In this document: piece after piece, positions 6,380 through 9,959 of the stretch
Position numbering within the stretch: position 1 is the stretch's first letter
Layout: every line of letters begins with the position of its first letter
NCBI GenBank assembly: GCA_040268355.1
Contig: JAWRIT010000035.1
Coordinates: 1 to 9,959, forward strand
Length of the DNA: 9,959 nucleotides
Reading direction: 5' to 3'
DNA from: UBA1367 sp040268355
GTDB taxonomy: Bacteria; Actinomycetota; Coriobacteriia; Coriobacteriales; Atopobiaceae
The notes under the pieces: generated by a model
The model's database searches: none
What the model was told of the DNA's origin: nothing
The model's input: the letters and a program-made list of their open reading frames with translations, nothing else
Program-made: the position numbers and the translations under genes

Positions 6380-6409
6380 TTGACAGATTACATGTATAGC
6401 AGCTATACT
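6380..6409 (+). promoter_or_regulatory. Sigma-70 promoter of the toxin-antitoxin operon
   Basis: TTGACA (6380-6385) and TATACT (6404-6409) are separated by 18 bp. The -35 is an exact consensus and the -10 matches five of six. Transcription would start about 6416, giving a short leader with AAAGGAGG just before the ATG at 6432. This is the best promoter in the window. Confidence 0.75.
6394..6408. promoter_or_regulatory. Autoregulatory operator of the toxin-antitoxin operon
   Basis: GTATAGCAGCTATAC is a perfect 15-bp palindrome (7-bp arms around a central A). It fills the 3' part of the promoter spacer and covers most of the -10 box. Ribbon-helix-helix antitoxins repress their own operons by binding such palindromes, so the antitoxin encoded 24 bp downstream is the probable binder. 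Confidence 0.7.
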
Positions 6410-6431
6410 TTCTTTCCCAAAGGAGGTCACT

Positions 6432-6827
6432 ATGGCTGCCGCCACCGACGCTGTGCAGATGAATGTCAGGCTCGACCGTTCGCTCAAGCGCGAGGGCGAC
6501 GCGGCGCTCGCCGAAGCAGGCTACACGCCTTCACAGGCGGTGCGCGCCGTGTGGGAGCTCGCCGTGAGGCTGCGCAACCAGCCCGGCCGGCTGCGCAAGC
6601 TGCTGGAGAAGGTCACGCCCAAACCTATGGTCACAGCAGAGGGTGACGCCGAGAAAGGCGAGGTCATGGCACCTGATCTGCAGCTTCAACAGCACCTTCA
6701 GCGTGCCAAGAGAGTAGAGTTGCGGATGGCGTCCCTCGGCATCAACCCCTCCGCCCCCTGGGATGACGATGACAACGAGCTCCTGATGCAGGCCCTCTTC
6801 GAGCGTCACTGGGAGGAGCATGCATGA
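6432..6827 (+). CDS. RelB/DinJ-family antitoxin (ribbon-helix-helix)
   Basis: This 131-residue protein is the probable antitoxin of a type II toxin-antitoxin pair. Residues 8-45 read VQMNVRLDRSLKREGDAALAEAGYTPSQAVRAVWELA, the RelB/DinJ ribbon-helix-helix: a short beta strand for the DNA groove and two helices for dimerisation. Residues about 80-131 (the helical QLQQHLQRAKRVELRMASLG, then an acidic DDDDNELL and ALFERHWEEHA) are likely the toxin-binding tail. It is longer than E. coli DinJ (about 86 residues), mainly through this tail. The start is ATG 6432 with AAAGGAGG immediately upstream. Its stop overlaps the toxin start by ATGA at 6824-6827, giving translational coupling. The palindrome over the promoter suggests that it represses its own operon. 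Confidence 0.82.
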   Translation: MAAATDAVQMNVRLDRSLKREGDAALAEAGYTPSQAVRAVWELAVRLRNQPGRLRKLLEKVTPKPMVTAEGDAEKGEVMAPDLQLQQHLQRAKRVELRMASLGINPSAPWDDDDNELLMQALFERHWEEHA

Positions 6828-7330
6828 ACAGGAAAAACCTCATGCTCGTGCTCGACACGAACGTATGGCTTGATGACGTCATCGTGTGGCGAGCAGGTCA
6901 TCAATCTGCCCGAAGGCTTATAGCCCATGCACGCGCGCATGGGATTGACCTCGTCTACGCAATCACGACGGTTAAGGACGTGTACTACATCGCCGCACAA
7001 CAGCTCAAGAAATACGCCCGAGAGGTCCAAGGAACGCTTACCGATGATGGCGCAATGGCGGCCATAGACAGTGCCTGGGACATCGTTGAGGGCATGGGTG
7101 ACATCGCCACCCCCATCGGCATGGACGCGGCAGACGTCTGGATGGCGCGCAAGCTGCGGACCGTGCACAACGATCTCGAGGACAACCTTATCATCGCCGC
7201 GGCCGAGCGCGCGGATGCCGACTATGTCGTGACGTCCGACCGGCAGCTGCTCGCGAACCCGCACGTACGCGCCCTCACCGCCGAGCAGATGCTTGAGCAC
7301 CTGAGGCTCTTCTCCCACGACGAGAGCTAG
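6824..7330 (+). CDS. PIN-domain toxin (VapC-like ribonuclease)
   Basis: This 168-residue protein has the PIN fold of VapC-like metal-dependent ribonucleases, which block translation by cutting RNA when freed from the antitoxin. Acidic residues expected at the active site are D11 in LVLDTNVWLD, D117 and D120 in HNDLEDNLIIAAAERADADYVV, and D139 in TSDRQLL. The second PIN acidic position may be D52 in TTVKDVYYI. No signal peptide or membrane segment is seen. The ATG at 6824 overlaps the antitoxin stop, so the two are co-translated. Pairing PIN with a RelB/DinJ antitoxin, rather than with a RelE/YafQ toxin, is notable. The RNA target is unknown. Confidence 0.82.
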   Translation: MNRKNLMLVLDTNVWLDDVIVWRAGHQSARRLIAHARAHGIDLVYAITTVKDVYYIAAQQLKKYAREVQGTLTDDGAMAAIDSAWDIVEGMGDIATPIGMDAADVWMARKLRTVHNDLEDNLIIAAAERADADYVVTSDRQLLANPHVRALTAEQMLEHLRLFSHDES

Positions 7331-7399
7331 GCCAAAGATGCGGGCAGCGGTAAGTGGCACCAAAGGCGTGGTCATACCAGCTCGGCCTTCCGCTAGGCG

Positions 7400-7948
7400 C
7401 TACATGAGACACCTGATGATCCCGTAGGATACGCCGGAAAACAGCAGCGCAACGATTGTCATGGCCACGCAGCCCTTCAGAAACCCTATGAAATGGAAGG
7501 CGTAATCCTTGTTCGCCTCACATTGTTCCGTACCCGGGAGAACAAAGCACCTGACGGAAAGAGTGCAAATCAGCAGCCAGTCCACCAGTATTAGGTCGAC
7601 CAGATTCCACGCCATGCATATGACCCAGAGGTAGGCAAAGACACTCCAAAATGACGGGATCTGTCCGGCGAAGCGCGTCACTGCAAATATCACGAGCAAA
7701 CCGAACAAAATCGTAAGTCCGACTGCTCCCCATGCCGCTCCCTGCCATCTTTGTTTGGGAGACGGCTTTTGAAGCTTGGCTACCCGCCTCACTTCCTCTG
7801 GATAGTCGTGCTCGATCGTGAACGGAAAGACTCGAACGGATACCGCCACGAAGAGCATCCAGATCACGGACCACAACAGCGCCTCTAGCAGCAGCGTCGC
7901 GTTCAACGCACACCTCGCTTCTCCCTTTTTGTTAGCATAATCTAACAT
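7400..7948 (-). CDS. Uncharacterised multi-pass membrane protein
   Basis: This 182-residue protein has no assigned function that I know of. Four hydrophobic segments are visible: LLLEALLWSVIWMLFVAVSV near the N-terminus, then AVGLTILFGLLVIFAVTRF, FWSVFAYLWVICMAWNLVDLILV, and a C-terminal GCVAMTIVALLFSGVSYGII. Between the third and fourth lies DWLLICTLSVRCFVLPGTE followed by DYAFHFIGFLKG, a pattern I recall from uncharacterised Gram-positive membrane proteins of similar size. I place the start at ATG 7946-7948; the preceding GTG at 7949-7951 is equally possible and the ribosome-binding site is weak. It converges with the toxin gene, leaving 69 nt between their ends, and stands alone on its strand. 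Membrane location is well supported; the role is unknown. Confidence 0.7.
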   Translation of the reverse strand: MLDYANKKGEARCALNATLLLEALLWSVIWMLFVAVSVRVFPFTIEHDYPEEVRRVAKLQKPSPKQRWQGAAWGAVGLTILFGLLVIFAVTRFAGQIPSFWSVFAYLWVICMAWNLVDLILVDWLLICTLSVRCFVLPGTEQCEANKDYAFHFIGFLKGCVAMTIVALLFSGVSYGIIRCLM

Positions 7949-8066
7949 CACTCTATCGTACTGTCGCCAGCTCTGCTACTCAAGGTGCCTAGAGACCGCT
8001 GACCCTCGAGCGCGGAGCCTCAGAGCTACCAAGACCAAAGGCTCTGCCGGAAACCGCCGGTAACAT

Positions 8067-8096
8067 TTTGTGCCCTCGTTTCGTTATATGTAGTAG
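8067..8096 (+). promoter_or_regulatory. Possible promoter of the sigma/anti-sigma operon
   Basis: Between the membrane protein and the sigma gene (7949-8150) the only AT-rich stretch is around TTATATGTAGTAG (8084-8096). TTGTGC (8068-8073) is 17 bp from TAGTAG (8091-8096). A GGAAAC at 8049-8054 resembles an ECF -35, but no CGT-type -10 lies 16-17 bp away. An imperfect stem (CAGAGC with GCTCTG, about 8020-8046) is also present. None of these is strong. Confidence 0.2.
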
Positions 8097-8150
8097 AGCG
8101 CTCCAAAAGCATTGTCGGCTGTCGCAAGGCACAGATGAGTGGAGGCCATC

Positions 8151-8657
8151 TTGAGAGCAACCCGCAGACGACGCCTGCTCGAACGCCTCTTCGAGCTGTA
8201 CGAGCAGGAGATGTACCGCATTGCGTACGCCATTTTGCATGACGAAGGCCAAGCCGAGGATGCCGTCATGGCGGCCTTCGAGCGCATCGTGCGCAACGAG
8301 GGACTGCCGGCACGCGCAGACTCCAACGATGCCCGACGCCTGTGCCGGACCATCGTGAAGTCTTGCGCCATCGACCAGTACCGAAAGAACGCACGCACCA
8401 GAGAGCACGAGACGTTCGACGAGCTCGCCATCCAGCTTGCTGCCGACCGCCAGGAGTCGCATGATGCCGCCTCTGACCTGTGGACGCTCGTCAACACGCT
8501 GCCCATCTCATACCGCAGGGTGATCGTCGAGCGATTCGCCAACGAGCTCACCGTGAAAGAGACGGCGGAGAAGCTTGGCATATCGGAGGGCAGCGTACGA
8601 ACGCGTCAGCATCGTGCCATCTCGGAGATACGCATGAGGAAGGAGTGCCTCTCATGA
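8151..8657 (+). CDS. RNA polymerase sigma factor, ECF-like (sigma-70 family)
   Basis: This is a small sigma factor that would direct RNA polymerase to a dedicated regulon. Region 2 is visible at LLERLFELYEQEMYRIAYAILHDEGQAEDAVMAAFERIVRN, with the usual ECF helix and the AEDAV motif. Region 4 is visible at LVNTLPISYRRVIVERFANELTVKETAEKLGISEGSVRTRQHRAISEIR, containing the helix-turn-helix. Regions 1 and 3 are absent, as expected for ECF proteins. I prefer the TTG start at 8151 because GGAGG (8141-8145) lies 5 nt upstream; the in-frame GTG at 8139 has only a weak AAGG. The protein is 168 residues from the TTG and 172 from the GTG. The stop overlaps the next gene's start (ATGA, 8654-8657), so the two are co-translated. 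The adjacent membrane protein is the likely anti-sigma partner. Confidence 0.87.
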   Translation: MRATRRRRLLERLFELYEQEMYRIAYAILHDEGQAEDAVMAAFERIVRNEGLPARADSNDARRLCRTIVKSCAIDQYRKNARTREHETFDELAIQLAADRQESHDAASDLWTLVNTLPISYRRVIVERFANELTVKETAEKLGISEGSVRTRQHRAISEIRMRKECLS

Positions 8658-9901
8658 AGATCACGCAGATCCCCACACCCACCGAGAAGCGTACCCACCC
8701 CTCCCCCGGCGGCACCACCAAGCTCGAGCCGCACGTCTTTTCTGAGTCCTACACGCAGCGCAAGCAGGCACTGTTGTCCGAGGTCGAAGGCAGCGGTGTG
8801 GCAGCGAAGCTGCGTGCCATGGGAGGGCGAGTCGACTGGCGGATTGCAGCCGCAGTGGCAGCGATCTTCATCGCCCTACCGGTCACCGCAAACGCGGTCG
8901 TCTCCCACACTGACCTCTTCAACAAGGTGTTCGGCACCGGATTCCGCGAGAGCGTGGAACCCCTGCAGATGGAGGTCGAATCGGACAGCAGCACGGAGGA
9001 TACGCTCACGGTGACGCTTCCCGCCAAGGACTACGTGGATGTCGACCCGGAGGAGGCCGATGCCCTGCTTGGCCAGTACGTGACCGACGAGTCCGTCACC
9101 GTCAAAAGCGCCGATGGCCACGTGCTCACTATTTCCAACGCCATACGCAGCGACTATGCCCTCGTATACCGATTCACGCTTGAGCGCGAGGAGGGCGTGA
9201 ACGCCCTCACCTGGAACGAGGTAACCAACCGCACCAAGGGTGCCGAACCCGGACCCGACGCTCTAATGGTCTGGTTTGTTGCAGGTGACGAGTTCCGCTA
9301 CATTGATCCCGATGAAAGCACTGACGAGCGCCTTGTGGGCTATGCCTATTCCGCGCTCGGTGAAGACTTCGGCATGGGTCAGCAGCCCGAGGTCACGCTT
9401 ACGGAGTATTCAGAACCGATAAACAGCGATGAGGATGCCGAGGTGACTGAGAATACCCTCACGATACCTTGTGCAGGCCCCGTTCCCTCCGTCACCCTCA
9501 CCAACGCGGACGGCGGTACGATTGAGCTCTCCCCTCTGGGCCTTGCCCTCGACAACGAAACTGGCCTCTATGTTGCGCAAGACACGCCATTCGGCAGCGA
9601 GGTCACCATGTCGGATGACCCCTACTATACGCGCAAGGTGCAGCTGAACTATGCGGACGGCACGAGCTACACGGTGTACGACAAGGACGGCGAGCTCGAC
9701 AACACCAGCAGCCTGTGTGGCTTCGACACAACCATCTCCATGGTGTTCAACCGCCTGGTGAACCCCGCACGGGTAGAAAGTATCGAAGTCAGCGTTGCTG
9801 ATGTCCCCAGTGGCGATCCCAATGACCTATGGGATGAGAACGGCAACGAACCCAATCCATTCCCCACAAAGACCGTGACGTACACGCCGCAGTCGAGCTA
9901 G
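8654..9901 (+). CDS. Single-pass membrane protein, probable anti-sigma factor (DUF4179-like)
   Basis: This 415-residue protein is probably the membrane-bound partner that holds the adjacent sigma factor inactive. A basic, proline-rich cytoplasmic N-terminus (1-60) contains YTQRKQALLSEVEGSGVAAKLRAM. One transmembrane helix follows at about 62-84 (DWRIAAAVAAIFIALPVTANAVV has its core here). After it comes a roughly 330-residue acidic, beta-rich extracellular region beginning SHTDLFNKVFGTGFRESVEPLQM. This order resembles DUF4179-type proteins encoded next to ECF sigma genes in Gram-positives. There is no zinc-binding HxxxCxxC anti-sigma motif. The start is ATG 8654 with AAGGAG about 10 nt upstream, inside the sigma gene. 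Only two cysteines are apparent in the ectodomain. The signal sensed is unknown, and the anti-sigma role rests on context and topology. Confidence 0.75.
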   Translation: MKITQIPTPTEKRTHPSPGGTTKLEPHVFSESYTQRKQALLSEVEGSGVAAKLRAMGGRVDWRIAAAVAAIFIALPVTANAVVSHTDLFNKVFGTGFRESVEPLQMEVESDSSTEDTLTVTLPAKDYVDVDPEEADALLGQYVTDESVTVKSADGHVLTISNAIRSDYALVYRFTLEREEGVNALTWNEVTNRTKGAEPGPDALMVWFVAGDEFRYIDPDESTDERLVGYAYSALGEDFGMGQQPEVTLTEYSEPINSDEDAEVTENTLTIPCAGPVPSVTLTNADGGTIELSPLGLALDNETGLYVAQDTPFGSEVTMSDDPYYTRKVQLNYADGTSYTVYDKDGELDNTSSLCGFDTTISMVFNRLVNPARVESIEVSVADVPSGDPNDLWDENGNEPNPFPTKTVTYTPQSS

Positions 9902-9959
9902 CGACCGAGCCGAACGAGGGCGGCATCAAGGCGGCCACGGGAGGGTCACGCCCCCATCC

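Noticed and set aside
8084..8581. Serine- and arginine-rich open frames on the minus strand over the sigma gene
   Set aside because: They are antisense to clearly recognisable sigma regions 2 and 4 and have no family resemblance.
8480..8653. Extension of the anti-sigma frame upstream of 8654
   Set aside because: It would read through sigma region 4 in another frame. The ATGA overlap with a Shine-Dalgarno gives the proper start.

Overview
The window looks like a chromosomal accessory region of a fairly high-GC, anaerobic, sugar-fermenting Gram-positive bacterium. The protein styles, and a RelB/DinJ antitoxin paired with a PIN toxin, make me favour a member of the Coriobacteriia (Actinomycetota; Olsenella/Atopobium/Collinsella type). 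That placement is inference from reading; there is no 16S or other marker in the window. No tRNA, rRNA, CRISPR array or intact insertion sequence was seen.

Layout. Positions 1-893 hold no convincing intact gene. They contain a short stem-loop (101-134), a near-perfect 39/40-bp inverted repeat (179-312) and a decayed plus-strand fragment of a DUF234-type AAA ATPase C-terminus (about 447-710). Positions 894-4622 are a minus-strand cluster in the transcription order ridA, PTS EIIBC, PLP aminotransferase, YheO/DauR-type regulator. A strong 13-bp hairpin lies between the PTS and aminotransferase genes. Divergent from ridA, across about 200 bp of AT-rich regulatory DNA with a candidate 15-bp operator, is a GH1 6-phospho-beta-glucosidase (4825-6276). 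Positions 6380-7330 are a compact type II toxin-antitoxin module with its own sigma-70 promoter, a perfect 15-bp palindrome over the -10, and an ATGA overlap between antitoxin and toxin. Positions 7400-7948 (minus) encode an uncharacterised four-helix membrane protein. Positions 8151-9901 (plus) encode an ECF-like sigma factor translationally coupled to a single-pass membrane protein that is probably its anti-sigma factor.

How the genes may work together. The EIIBC permease would import and phosphorylate a beta-glucoside using an EIIA encoded elsewhere, and the divergent GH1 enzyme would cleave the 6-phospho-glucoside. RidA, an aminotransferase and a YheO-type regulator usually belong to amino-acid or amine metabolism. 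Their presence in the same cluster suggests that the imported glucoside carries an amine or amino-acid aglycone that is deaminated after release. This is the most interesting hypothesis in the window. The toxin-antitoxin and sigma/anti-sigma units look independent of it.
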